This document shows positions 25,229 through 32,874 of a stretch of 64,000 nt of DNA, in pieces. The stretch's first letter is position 1; the number at the start of each line of letters is the position of its first letter. This DNA is from SABY01 sp964523795 (GTDB lineage: Bacteria; Bacteroidota; Bacteroidia; Bacteroidales; 4484-276): assembly GCA_964523795.1 (NCBI GenBank), contig CAZGAO010000020.1, positions 1 to 64,000 of the forward strand, in the 5' to 3' direction. Under the pieces are notes generated by a model. The model was not told the DNA's origin. It saw only the letters and a program-made list of their open reading frames with translations, and did no database searches. A program made the translations under genes and the position numbers.

Positions 25229-25644
25229 AAAAAATTCTTATAGATACCAATGTTATTTTGGATATTGCATTGGATAGGAAGCCTTTTGTTGAAAAATCAA
25301 AAGAATTTCTACGGCTAATTGTGAATCAAAATATTGAAGCTTTCATAACAGCAACAACAGTTACAGATATTTACTACATTACACAAAAAGTAACAGGCCA
25401 TAAGCAAGCAATAGGTTTTTTGAAAAACCTTACAAGATTCATTAAAATTGCCGGGGTAGATTCTGTTTCGATTATAAACGCACTGAATTCAAATATGGCT
25501 GACTTTGAAGATGCTGTGCAAACAGAGAGCGCAAAGACAAATGAAATTAGTATTATAATAACCAGAAACAAAGAAGATTTTGAAGGGTCGGGTTTAACCG
25601 TATTTAACCCTAATGAATACATTGCATTAGCAATGAATAATTAA
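25225..25644 (+). CDS. PIN domain ribonuclease toxin (VapC type)
   Basis: A 139-residue PIN domain protein. It begins with the metal-binding strand MKKILIDTNVILDIALD (Asp7), has TATTVTDIYYITQK in the middle, the DFEDAVQ helix with Asp and Glu at about 92-95, and IITRNKEDFEGSGL near the end, the full set expected of VapC toxins, which cut RNA. It overlaps the small upstream gene by 4 nt. Probably an intact type II toxin-antitoxin system. AT-rich like the preceding genes. Confidence 0.85.
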   Translation: MKKILIDTNVILDIALDRKPFVEKSKEFLRLIVNQNIEAFITATTVTDIYYITQKVTGHKQAIGFLKNLTRFIKIAGVDSVSIINALNSNMADFEDAVQTESAKTNEISIIITRNKEDFEGSGLTVFNPNEYIALAMNN

Positions 25645-25680
25645 CTCCCCTTTTGAAAGGTTAACTCAAAATATAAAACT

Positions 25681-28608
25681 ATGAAAAGTCTATACATTTT
25701 TACCTCACAACTAATTCCCGGGATTTTAGCTTTTCTACTACTTGCATCAGCAAGTGTCCTGGCGCAGGGCTGGAACGTTGGCCCCGGTGGCAACGACATG
25801 CGCAACGGCCTTTCGCCACAAGTCGGGCCGATTGAGCCTGAAGTTTTATGGCAAGGCGGACTTAACTCCGTGCTGGCACAGCAATCCGTTTGCGATGGCG
25901 ACTTTCTGGCCATGGCACGCACCCACAACATTGGCGATGTGCTGAACGGAACTAAAATAGTAATGCACGATTTGCAAACCGGCGACACGCTGTGGACGGC
26001 CAGCCTTCCGGTAGATTTCCCCTCAACAGACTGGCGCAACCGCGTTTCGGCAATCAAGAATGGCCTGCTTTACTGCACCCGGGCAGGCAACAACAACGAA
26101 TCCTACCTCTATGCTCTGGATGCTCTGGATGGCTCGATCGTTTGGAAGTCGGATGATGTAATCGATGAAGGCTCGACCGAGGGGCTGGCCTTTGCGCCCA
26201 ACGGCGATCCCATCGTAGGGAGCATGGTTTATATGACCCGTTTCAGCAAAACCGATGGAACCACAGTGTGGCGCACCGAGCGGCTTTCGTACGACGATGG
26301 CGGCGGAGTAATCGTTGCCAACGACAAAGTTTACAGTATTAAAAATCTGACCAATTATGTGGGCGTAGCCGTTTATGATCTTGAAACAGGTGAAGAACAA
26401 TATACCTCGGCACAGCTTGCCGGCGGACTGGTGAACCAGCTTGGCATATTTGCCGGCCTGGATGGCACCATATACCTGCCCCGCACTCAAAACAACCCAG
26501 CCACCGATTCGCTCTTTGCGCTTAAAGATAACGACCTCACGCTGCGGCGGCAATGGGCTATTCCTATTTATTACACACCCTTTGCCACGCACGGCATTGG
26601 CCCCGATGGCAGCATATATGCTTATAATCGCAATGGCGAAATTATGCGCCTGGATCCCGAAAGCGGCGAAGTGCTCAATACTTCCCAGGTCATCCTTTAC
26701 GGCGATGCCAACTCACCTCGCATGGCCATCGATGCAGAAGGGAACATTTTTGTAACGAATGGCGGTTTTTCGCAGGGCATGTTTTATTCCTTCAATCCCG
26801 ACCTGAGCCTGCGCTGGGAAGAGAGCTTTCCCAATATCAACGTGGGTGGACCAGCACTCGGCAATCAGGGAACCCTGGTTGTTACAGGCAAAGGCACACA
26901 GGTAAAGGCCTATGTGGGCGCAGGATTGCCCGAAACCGATTTTACCAAAATTACCGAAGGCGAAATCGTAAACGATGGCGGCTGGAACTATGGCATGGTA
27001 TGGGCCGACTTTAACGGCGATGGCTCTCCCGATCTTTTTGTGACTAATAATGATGCCGACAATGGCAAGCTCAACTTCCTGTACATGAATAACGGCGATG
27101 GCACCTTCGACAAAATTACCGAGGGCGATGTGGTAAACGATGGTGGAAGTTCTTATGCCGCCACCGCTGCCGATTTCAACCAGGACGGCATGATGGATTT
27201 ATTTGTTGCTAATCACAACGAAAACAACTTTTTGTATCAGGGCAATGGCGACGGCACTTTCGATAAAATAACGCAAGGCATCGTGGTGAACGATGGTGGC
27301 AAATCGGTGGGATGCTCGTGGGTTGATTATAATGTTGATGGTTTCCCGGATCTTTTTGTGGCCAACCGCGACCAGAAAAACTTTCTTTATCTCGGTGATG
27401 GTTACTCCGGCGGTTTTACAAAAATTACCGATGGCGACATTGTTAACGATATTGCCAACTCGAGTGGCTGCACCTGGGGCGACTACGACAACGATGGCTA
27501 CCCCGATTTATACGTGGCCAACTCGGGAAGCGCAAGTAGCTTATATCATAATTATTATGGCTATTCATTCACCAAAGTGGAAGCAGAACCCTTTATCTCG
27601 GATGTTTCGAGTTGCTCGGGGGCAAGCTGGGGCGATGTGGATAACGATGGCGATTTGGATTTGTTTGTGGCAACCGGCCAGTTGGGCATGTACCCAAACT
27701 GGTTTTATAAAAACAACGGTGATGGCTCTTTTGCCAAAATTACCGACAGCCCGCTGGTAAACGAGGCCACCTGGGCTTCGGGCAGTGCATGGGGCGACTA
27801 CGACAAAGATGGCGATATAGACCTGGCCGTTGGCGGATATGATGGTGCAAATCAACTTTTCAAAAATGATGGCTCGGGGAATTTTGAAAAAGTATCGGAT
27901 AATGCTTTCGTAAATGAAGGAAACTACACCGAAGGCCTGGCCTGGGCCGATTTTGATGACGATGGCGACCTGGATATTTTCACCGCCAAGAACAATTATT
28001 TTGGAGGCAACAATTCGTTTTTTATCAATAACGGAAATGCAAACCATTGGCTCAAGGTTTATCTGCGATATTGCGGAGAATGCGTGATGAACTATGGTGC
28101 CTTAGGTGCAAAAGTATGGGTGTATGCCACCATCGATGGCAGCCCTGTGGCGCAGATGCGGGAGCTTTCGTCGCAGTCGGGCGGCGGGCAAGGTGGCCAG
28201 AGTGAGGCTTCGCAATTTTTTGGTCTTGGCGATGCTACGGTGGTAGATTCGGTGGTGGTAAACTGGATGTTTAATAGCTGGACTCTCGAAAACGTGAATG
28301 TGGATCATACCCTAACCATGGATTTATTTACCACGATTGATGAGCTTAAACCAGAGCGAATCATCTCGGCCTATCCCAATCCAGCAAGCGAGCAAATTAC
28401 TTTTCAAATTTCAAACAGCCAAAATGAAATGGCTCGCCTAAGCATTTTCGATATACAGGGAAAATTTGTAAACGAAATTTCGTCTAATAAGCAGGAAATT
28501 GCCTGGAATCTGACCAACCGTTATGGAAACCATGTTCCCCCGGGGATATATTTCTGTAAATATGTTTTGGGCAAAAAGGCGGGGAGTATTAAAATTATGG
28601 TGGAATAG
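25681..28608 (+). CDS. Large secreted PQQ-like/FG-GAP (VCBS) repeat protein with ASPIC/UnbV and T9SS domains
   Basis: A 975-residue extracellular protein. After a signal peptide ending VLAQ (about 29) comes a PQQ/WD-like propeller (about 35-415, with repeats such as GDTLWTASL, GSIVWKSDD, GTTVWRTE). Residues about 418-795 hold seven or more FG-GAP/VCBS repeats with Ca-binding loops (DFNGDGSPDLFV, DYDNDGYPDLYV, DVDNDGDLDLFV). About 800-885 resemble the ASPIC/UnbV domain (GALGAKVWVYA, QSGGGQGGQSE). The last 80 residues (from ISAYPNPASEQITF) are a type A T9SS sorting domain. The likely role is binding or display at the cell surface rather than catalysis. Clearly higher GC than the toxin-antitoxin island before it. 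A strong terminator follows. Confidence 0.88.
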   Translation: MKSLYIFTSQLIPGILAFLLLASASVLAQGWNVGPGGNDMRNGLSPQVGPIEPEVLWQGGLNSVLAQQSVCDGDFLAMARTHNIGDVLNGTKIVMHDLQTGDTLWTASLPVDFPSTDWRNRVSAIKNGLLYCTRAGNNNESYLYALDALDGSIVWKSDDVIDEGSTEGLAFAPNGDPIVGSMVYMTRFSKTDGTTVWRTERLSYDDGGGVIVANDKVYSIKNLTNYVGVAVYDLETGEEQYTSAQLAGGLVNQLGIFAGLDGTIYLPRTQNNPATDSLFALKDNDLTLRRQWAIPIYYTPFATHGIGPDGSIYAYNRNGEIMRLDPESGEVLNTSQVILYGDANSPRMAIDAEGNIFVTNGGFSQGMFYSFNPDLSLRWEESFPNINVGGPALGNQGTLVVTGKGTQVKAYVGAGLPETDFTKITEGEIVNDGGWNYGMVWADFNGDGSPDLFVTNNDADNGKLNFLYMNNGDGTFDKITEGDVVNDGGSSYAATAADFNQDGMMDLFVANHNENNFLYQGNGDGTFDKITQGIVVNDGGKSVGCSWVDYNVDGFPDLFVANRDQKNFLYLGDGYSGGFTKITDGDIVNDIANSSGCTWGDYDNDGYPDLYVANSGSASSLYHNYYGYSFTKVEAEPFISDVSSCSGASWGDVDNDGDLDLFVATGQLGMYPNWFYKNNGDGSFAKITDSPLVNEATWASGSAWGDYDKDGDIDLAVGGYDGANQLFKNDGSGNFEKVSDNAFVNEGNYTEGLAWADFDDDGDLDIFTAKNNYFGGNNSFFINNGNANHWLKVYLRYCGECVMNYGALGAKVWVYATIDGSPVAQMRELSSQSGGGQGGQSEASQFFGLGDATVVDSVVVNWMFNSWTLENVNVDHTLTMDLFTTIDELKPERIISAYPNPASEQITFQISNSQNEMARLSIFDIQGKFVNEISSNKQEIAWNLTNRYGNHVPPGIYFCKYVLGKKAGSIKIMVE

Positions 28609-28648
28609 GGAAGGGAATTGGATTCTATTAAAAAAGCTGGCAAATAAA

Positions 28649-28674
28649 AAACCACAGCCAAAAAGCTGTGGTTT
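28649..28674 (+). terminator. Rho-independent terminator after the FG-GAP gene
   Basis: Arms AAACCACAGC / GCTGTGGTTT with a 6-nt loop, followed by AATTTTT, 40 nt after the stop codon. Confidence 0.8.
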
Positions 28675-28748
28675 AATTTTTGAAAAATGTGAAATGAAAA
28701 AAATAGGGATTTCAAAAAATTATTATTTTGCAGCCTGATTTTTAAGTG

Positions 28749-28769
28749 CGGGATGTAGCGCAGCCCGGT
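28749..28769 (+). pseudogene. 5' fragment of a tRNA-Pro gene
   Basis: The 21 nt CGGGATGTAGCGCAGCCCGG-T match the acceptor 5' strand, D-arm and start of the D-loop of a Bacteroidota-type tRNA-Pro. The sequence then breaks off directly into the dispersed CGAAAAAT element at 28770, so the anticodon arm, T-arm and 3' acceptor are missing. A promoter-like TATTTTG precedes it. It cannot make a tRNA. The similarity is from memory of tRNA-Pro sequences and should be checked. Confidence 0.55.
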
Positions 28770-28816
28770 CTCGAAAAATAAGAATCTCTGATTTTGTAAT
28801 TTTTCGTGGATTCTCG
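28770..28816. repeat. Dispersed intergenic CGAAAAAT...ATTTTTCG element, second copy
   Basis: CTCGAAAAATAAG ... GTAATTTTTCGTGGATTCTCG corresponds, with substitutions and small gaps, to 1513-1560 (CCGAAAAATAAAA ... GTGATTTTTCGAGGATGCTCG). Both can form an AT-rich stem and both end with GGAT(G/T)CTCG. The remaining bases up to the nitrilase gene at 28986 contain no gene that I can see. Confidence 0.6.
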
Positions 28817-28985
28817 ATTTTCTAAAAAAAATATGGCCGCCGCTGCCAAACTCACACAAGGAAATTGATAAACAGAAAAACAAACAATAATACACACAAA
28901 AAGTGCTGATTTACTTTTGCGAAAAATTGATGAAATAAATTTGCTATTTACAGCACGCACCGGAATTATTCAAAGCACCAGTTTT

Positions 28986-29969
28986 TCAGCAGACTCTATC
29001 CTCACCGCCAGCGGTTCTGGTTAATTTCACCACCGCCTGTCTTTCGCGGTTTACGGTGAGCTGCGTTACATCGGGTCGGGAGTAGTGGCCGGAGGGGTCA
29101 AAATTTTGCCGTTCTTCATACACGCGGTTAATATCCAAATCGGCGCAGATTAGTTTTTCGCTGCCGGTTTCCGGTTCTGCTATCCATTCACCATCGGGGC
29201 CACAAATACACGAGCCGCCATCGCTCAATATGTCGGGGGCATTTGCGCGTATTTCATCGCCATAAGGCAAATCGCCCGGGATGTCGCTTTTGCGCAAAAG
29301 CACCGAGGCCGAAACCACAAAGGAGCGTGATTCTTTAGCAATAAAACGGGTAATGTCGAAAGTGTTGTGTTTCGACCCTGGCCAAACGGCTACGTGTAAA
29401 TTTTCGCCCTGGCCATACAAGGCCGCGCGGGGCAGGGGCATCCAGTTTTCCCAGCAGTTCAGGCCTCCCACGGTAAAGTCTTCGAGTGGATGAACCTGCA
29501 AACCGTTCCCATCGCCCGGCGACCACAGCAAACGCTCGTCGTAGGTGGGTTGCAGCTTACGATGCACCGAGGTCAGTTGCCCCGAAGTATTGATATAGCC
29601 AAGCGAACAATACAGGCTGTGCCCGCCACGGTTTTGGGCACCCTCGATAAAACCGAGATAAATGGCGATTCCGCGTTGCCCGGCCAGTTTGCACAGCTCG
29701 TCCAGGTCGCCACGCTCGGGCGTAATGGCATTGCGAAGATAATGGGCATAAAGCTCCTTTTGCATTTTTGCATTCCAAACGGTGGCTCGGGTAAGGCTGG
29801 TCCAGTGCGGATATCCCGGAAGGAGGGCTTCTCCAAAGGCGACCAGTTTGCATTGGCGATCGGCGGCATCAGCCACCGAAGCCATGATTTTTTTGAGGGT
29901 GAGCTGCTTGTTGAGCCATACCGGCGCAATCTGAGCTGCTGCTACACGAAGGTGTTTTGAATCATTCAT
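28986..29969 (-). CDS. Nitrilase (carbon-nitrogen hydrolase family)
   Basis: A 327-residue cytoplasmic enzyme of the nitrilase superfamily. The catalytic triad is intact: Glu47 in AFGEALLPGYP, Lys138 in VHRKLQPTYDERL and Cys172 in GGLNCWENWMP. The wording around Cys (NCWEN) and the length place it with true nitrilases, which convert nitriles to carboxylic acid and ammonia, rather than with amidases. The last residues (EDRVC) are encoded by a sequence that recurs at 55807-55825, so the C-terminus may have been altered by a repeat. It stands alone and has its own TAATTTTG promoter. Natural substrate unknown. Confidence 0.88.
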   Translation of the reverse strand: MNDSKHLRVAAAQIAPVWLNKQLTLKKIMASVADAADRQCKLVAFGEALLPGYPHWTSLTRATVWNAKMQKELYAHYLRNAITPERGDLDELCKLAGQRGIAIYLGFIEGAQNRGGHSLYCSLGYINTSGQLTSVHRKLQPTYDERLLWSPGDGNGLQVHPLEDFTVGGLNCWENWMPLPRAALYGQGENLHVAVWPGSKHNTFDITRFIAKESRSFVVSASVLLRKSDIPGDLPYGDEIRANAPDILSDGGSCICGPDGEWIAEPETGSEKLICADLDINRVYEERQNFDPSGHYSRPDVTQLTVNRERQAVVKLTRTAGGEDRVC

Positions 29970-29977
29970 AATTAGGA

Positions 29978-29985
29978 CAAAATTA
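29978..29985 (-). promoter_or_regulatory. -7 promoter element of the nitrilase gene
   Basis: TAATTTTG on the minus strand, only 9 nt upstream of the start codon; exact TAnnTTTG match, implying a very short leader. Confidence 0.45.
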
Positions 29986-30068
29986 CACTTCTAATCGAGA
30001 AAAATAATAACCATGGATAGATTCTTATCTATCAGTTACTAAGGAAAATTTATTGTGAATAAAAATAC

Positions 30069-30076
30069 TACTTTTG
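30069..30076 (+). promoter_or_regulatory. -7 promoter element of the pseudouridine synthase gene
   Basis: TACTTTTG, exact TAnnTTTG match, 16 nt before the ATG at 30092. It also rules out the TTG at 30074 as start codon. Confidence 0.55.
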
Positions 30077-30091
30077 CGCTCCAATTTTAAA

Positions 30092-31144
30092 ATGGATATG
30101 AAAGACAAGGACAAACCCCGAATACCGGGAGGAAAAAAGAAGCATGGTGATTTCTCCAAATTCATCACGAAGAAGGAGGAGGAAAAGAAATCAAAAAAGA
30201 GGATAAAACCCTCGCGCTCGCACAAGACGGCTAAGCTTATCGGCGACCGTTTTAGAGAGGAAGGTGGCGAAGTTTCTGATTTAAAACGTAAACCACGTCC
30301 CGGTGAAAAAGGTAAAGCGCGACCTGTAGAAAAAGGTAAAGCACGACCCGTGGAAAAAGGTAAAACGCGCCCCATCGACAGAAGCAAACGGAAGCGCAGC
30401 CCCAAAGGTTCGGATTATACCGTGGACGGCGGCACGATTCGCCTCAACAAATACATCGCCCACTCCGGCGTGTGCTCCCGGCGCGAGGCCGACACTTTGA
30501 TAGAAAGCGGTGCCGTAAAAGTAAACGGCGAAATAGTTACTGAACTTGGAAGTAAGGTTAAAGCCACCGATAAAATTCAGATTGGCGGCGATACCCTGGT
30601 TTCGGAAACCCACCGCTATGTGCTGCTCAATAAGCCCAAGGGATACATCACCACTACCGATGACCCCGAAAAGCGAAATACCGTAATGCTCCTGGTTGAA
30701 AAGGCCTGCAAAGAGCGCATCTATCCTGTGGGTCGCCTCGACCGCAACACCACCGGGCTTTTGCTGTTTACCAACGATGGTGAGCTGGCCAAAAAGCTAA
30801 CCCATCCCAGCAACAATATCAAGAAAATATATCACGTACACTTAGATCAATCGGTGAGCAACAGTCACCTCGAAGATATTGCTGCCGGCATCACCCTCGA
30901 CGATGGCGTGATAAAACCGGATGCCGTGGCTTATGTGGGCGATGGCAAAGACCGCAGCCAGGTAGGCATCGAGCTACACTCGGGCAAAAATCGTATTGTA
31001 CGCCGAATCTTCGAGTCGCTGGGTTATAAAATTGTAAAACTCGACCGCGTATTTTTTGCCGGCCTTACCAAGAAAGATCTGCCCCGTGGCCGTTACCGTA
31101 TTTTAAGCCCCGCCGAACTGAATATTTTGCGCATGGTGAAGTAG
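30092..31144 (+). CDS. RluB/RsuA-type rRNA pseudouridine synthase with basic N-terminal extension
   Basis: A 350-residue RNA-modifying enzyme. After a very basic, low-complexity N-terminal tail of about 110 residues (Lys/Arg-rich, with the near repeat GKARPVEK occurring two to three times) comes an S4 RNA-binding domain (IRLNKYIAHSGVCSRREAD ... AVKVNGEIV) and then the pseudouridine synthase domain with the catalytic Asp in GRLDRNTTGLLLFTNDG and the late motif GKNRIVRRIFESLGY. It should isomerise a uridine in 23S or 16S rRNA. Basic extensions of this sort are common in Bacteroidota versions of the family and probably add RNA affinity. Single gene with its own promoter. Confidence 0.9.
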   Translation: MDMKDKDKPRIPGGKKKHGDFSKFITKKEEEKKSKKRIKPSRSHKTAKLIGDRFREEGGEVSDLKRKPRPGEKGKARPVEKGKARPVEKGKTRPIDRSKRKRSPKGSDYTVDGGTIRLNKYIAHSGVCSRREADTLIESGAVKVNGEIVTELGSKVKATDKIQIGGDTLVSETHRYVLLNKPKGYITTTDDPEKRNTVMLLVEKACKERIYPVGRLDRNTTGLLLFTNDGELAKKLTHPSNNIKKIYHVHLDQSVSNSHLEDIAAGITLDDGVIKPDAVAYVGDGKDRSQVGIELHSGKNRIVRRIFESLGYKIVKLDRVFFAGLTKKDLPRGRYRILSPAELNILRMVK

Positions 31145-31187
31145 GGAGATGATCGTGCATATTTTACAAGTCCGCAGGTTATTTTAT

Positions 31188-31195
31188 TAACTTTG
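31188..31195 (+). promoter_or_regulatory. -7 promoter element before the orphan antitoxin-like gene
   Basis: TAACTTTG, exact TAnnTTTG match, 21 nt before the start codon at 31217. Confidence 0.5.
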
Positions 31196-31216
31196 TAATT
31201 ACTAAAATTTAAAGTT

Positions 31217-31429
31217 ATGGCTACACACACGGTAATTATTAACAACACGACAGCAAAAACAAAACACCTGCTTGGGTTAATTAGGGAATTGGCTAAGAGT
31301 GAAGAAAATATAAAAATGGATCCTTCTTTGAAACCTAATACAGATACGCTGCAAGCTATCGAAGATGCAAGAAAAGGTAAATTACATAAAGCCAGGAGTG
31401 TAAAGGAACTTTTTGAGAGTATTGATTAA
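31217..31429 (+). CDS. Small antitoxin-like protein (DUF2683/RelB type), toxin partner apparently lost
   Basis: A 70-residue protein of antitoxin shape: TVIINNTTAKTKHLLGLIRELAK, then a Pro/Asn linker, then an amphipathic tail (LQAIEDARKGKLHKARSVKELFESI) that contains the common antitoxin end motif. Directly at its stop (TAAATG) another ATG begins, but that frame ends after 16 codons at 31481, so a normal RelE-like toxin is not present. Either the toxin has decayed or this is a solitary regulator. Identification is by general resemblance. Confidence 0.6.
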   Translation: MATHTVIINNTTAKTKHLLGLIRELAKSEENIKMDPSLKPNTDTLQAIEDARKGKLHKARSVKELFESID

Positions 31430-31671
31430 ATGAGTTTTACACAACATTATCGAACTCGTTCGTACCGGCAGCCATTCTGATTTATTTTAACAAGCACCTA
31501 TTTGTAAACGAACATTTGCTCAATTAATCCAAAATCCAATAGTGTTTTGGAATACCAGCTAATTTCATTGCCACTTTATTTTGCGGGAATCCTGTGCAAG
31601 CTACAATCCAAATCTTTCAATTCCAAATTGTTGCTTGCCTCAATTCAGAGTCAGGGTTTAAACCGGACTGA

Positions 31672-31704
31672 AGTCAGGGCATGACTTTAAGTCATACCCT
31701 GACT
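31672..31704. terminator. GTCAGGG hairpin, probable terminator of the threonine dehydrogenase gene
   Basis: 14-nt arms AGTCAGGGCATGAC / GTCATACCCTGACT (one G-U type mismatch) with a 5-nt loop, 13 nt beyond the stop of the minus-strand gene. The same design, with nearly the same sequence, is at 37148-37180 and a relative at 34626-34663. The 31430-31671 stretch before it contains no gene that I can support. Confidence 0.65.
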
Positions 31705-31717
31705 AATAATCTTTAAA

Positions 31718-32680
31718 CTAAATCAATCCCTTCGCGTGTTTTTCTTTAATCACCTTGAGCATATCCTGGGTCATGCGGTCGAGATCCCATTTGGGATTCC
31801 AGCCCCACTCTTCGCGGGCAGCGGTGTCATCCATTTTGTTGGGCCACGATTCGGCGATACCTTGTTTTACGGTATCCACATCATAATCCATCACTAAACC
31901 TGGAACATACTTTTTGATGGCGCTATACAAAATTTCCGGGTCGAAGCTCATGGCCGTAATGTTGAAGCAGTTGCGGTGCTTTAGTTTAGCCGGGTCAGCT
32001 TCCATCAGGTCGATGGCGGCATCGATGGCATCGGGCATATACATCATATCCAGGAAAGTACCTTTGGGCAGCGGGCAGGTAAATTTGCCGGTTTTGATGG
32101 CTTCGTAATAAATTTCTACTGCATAGTCGGTGGTGCCGCCGCCGGGTAGAGTTTCGTTGGAAATAATGCCGGGATAGCGCACGCCACGGGTGTCAACACC
32201 AAAACGCTTGTAGTAATAATCGCTGAGTAGCTCGCCCGAAACTTTGGTAACGCCATACATGGTTCCCGGACGCTGGATAGTATCCTGGGGAGTGTTGTCG
32301 AGCGGGGTGCTCGAGCCAAAGGCTCCGATTGAGCTGGGGAAGAAAACGGCACAGTTGCATTCGCGCGCTACTTCCAAAACATTGTAAACACCGTTAACGC
32401 CTACATTCCAGGCAGCTTGTGGATTTTTTTCGGCCACAGCCGACAAAAGTGCCGCCAGGTTGTAAATCGTGTCGATCTTGTATTTTTTTACTACTTCCAT
32501 AATGCGTTCCGGTTGGGTAGCATCAACGATCTCCAGCGGGCCGCTTTCGGCCAGGTGCTGCGAGGGCTTGGTTTTGCGATAGCCAGCTACCACGTTATCA
32601 TTTCCGTATCTGTTGCGCAATTCCATGGTCAATTCCGAACCAATTTGTCCAACCGACCCGATAACAAGAATATTCTTCAT
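31718..32680 (-). CDS. L-threonine 3-dehydrogenase, epimerase-type
   Basis: A 320-residue NAD-dependent dehydrogenase of the extended SDR (UDP-galactose epimerase-like) family. The nucleotide-binding loop GSVGQIG is at 8-14; the catalytic Tyr and Lys are in TMYGVTKVSGELL (about 144-156), preceded by FPSSIGAFG. The wording DTRGVRYPGIIS and the ending match the short-chain type L-threonine dehydrogenase that oxidises threonine to 2-amino-3-oxobutyrate. The gene for the next enzyme, glycine C-acetyltransferase, is divergently transcribed 194 nt away, which strongly supports the function in threonine breakdown to glycine and acetyl-CoA. A TACTTTTG promoter lies upstream. Confidence 0.92.
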   Translation of the reverse strand: MKNILVIGSVGQIGSELTMELRNRYGNDNVVAGYRKTKPSQHLAESGPLEIVDATQPERIMEVVKKYKIDTIYNLAALLSAVAEKNPQAAWNVGVNGVYNVLEVARECNCAVFFPSSIGAFGSSTPLDNTPQDTIQRPGTMYGVTKVSGELLSDYYYKRFGVDTRGVRYPGIISNETLPGGGTTDYAVEIYYEAIKTGKFTCPLPKGTFLDMMYMPDAIDAAIDLMEADPAKLKHRNCFNITAMSFDPEILYSAIKKYVPGLVMDYDVDTVKQGIAESWPNKMDDTAAREEWGWNPKWDLDRMTQDMLKVIKEKHAKGLI

Positions 32681-32728
32681 TTTAGTTAAATTTTAGTTGT
32701 TGTGTTAAACCATTAACAGTTAAGGCGG

Positions 32729-32736
32729 CAAAAGTA
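32729..32736 (-). promoter_or_regulatory. -7 promoter element of the threonine dehydrogenase gene
   Basis: TACTTTTG on the minus strand, 49 nt upstream of the start codon, in the divergent intergenic region shared with the gene for glycine C-acetyltransferase. Confidence 0.55.
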
Positions 32737-32812
32737 TATTTTTTTCGATAACAGCAATTTGACTGGAAAGATATTACAAGATTTCCTCCGTATCAATCAC
32801 AAACAAATCTAT

Positions 32813-32820
32813 TATATTTG
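32813..32820 (+). promoter_or_regulatory. -7 promoter element of the glycine C-acetyltransferase gene
   Basis: TATATTTG on the plus strand, 55 nt before the ATG at 32875; back to back with the promoter of the threonine dehydrogenase gene, 77 nt away. Confidence 0.55.
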
Positions 32821-32874
32821 CCGCCTGTTAATGAGCAAACAAACGTTTTTATCACTACAAAAATCATTGTTAAT

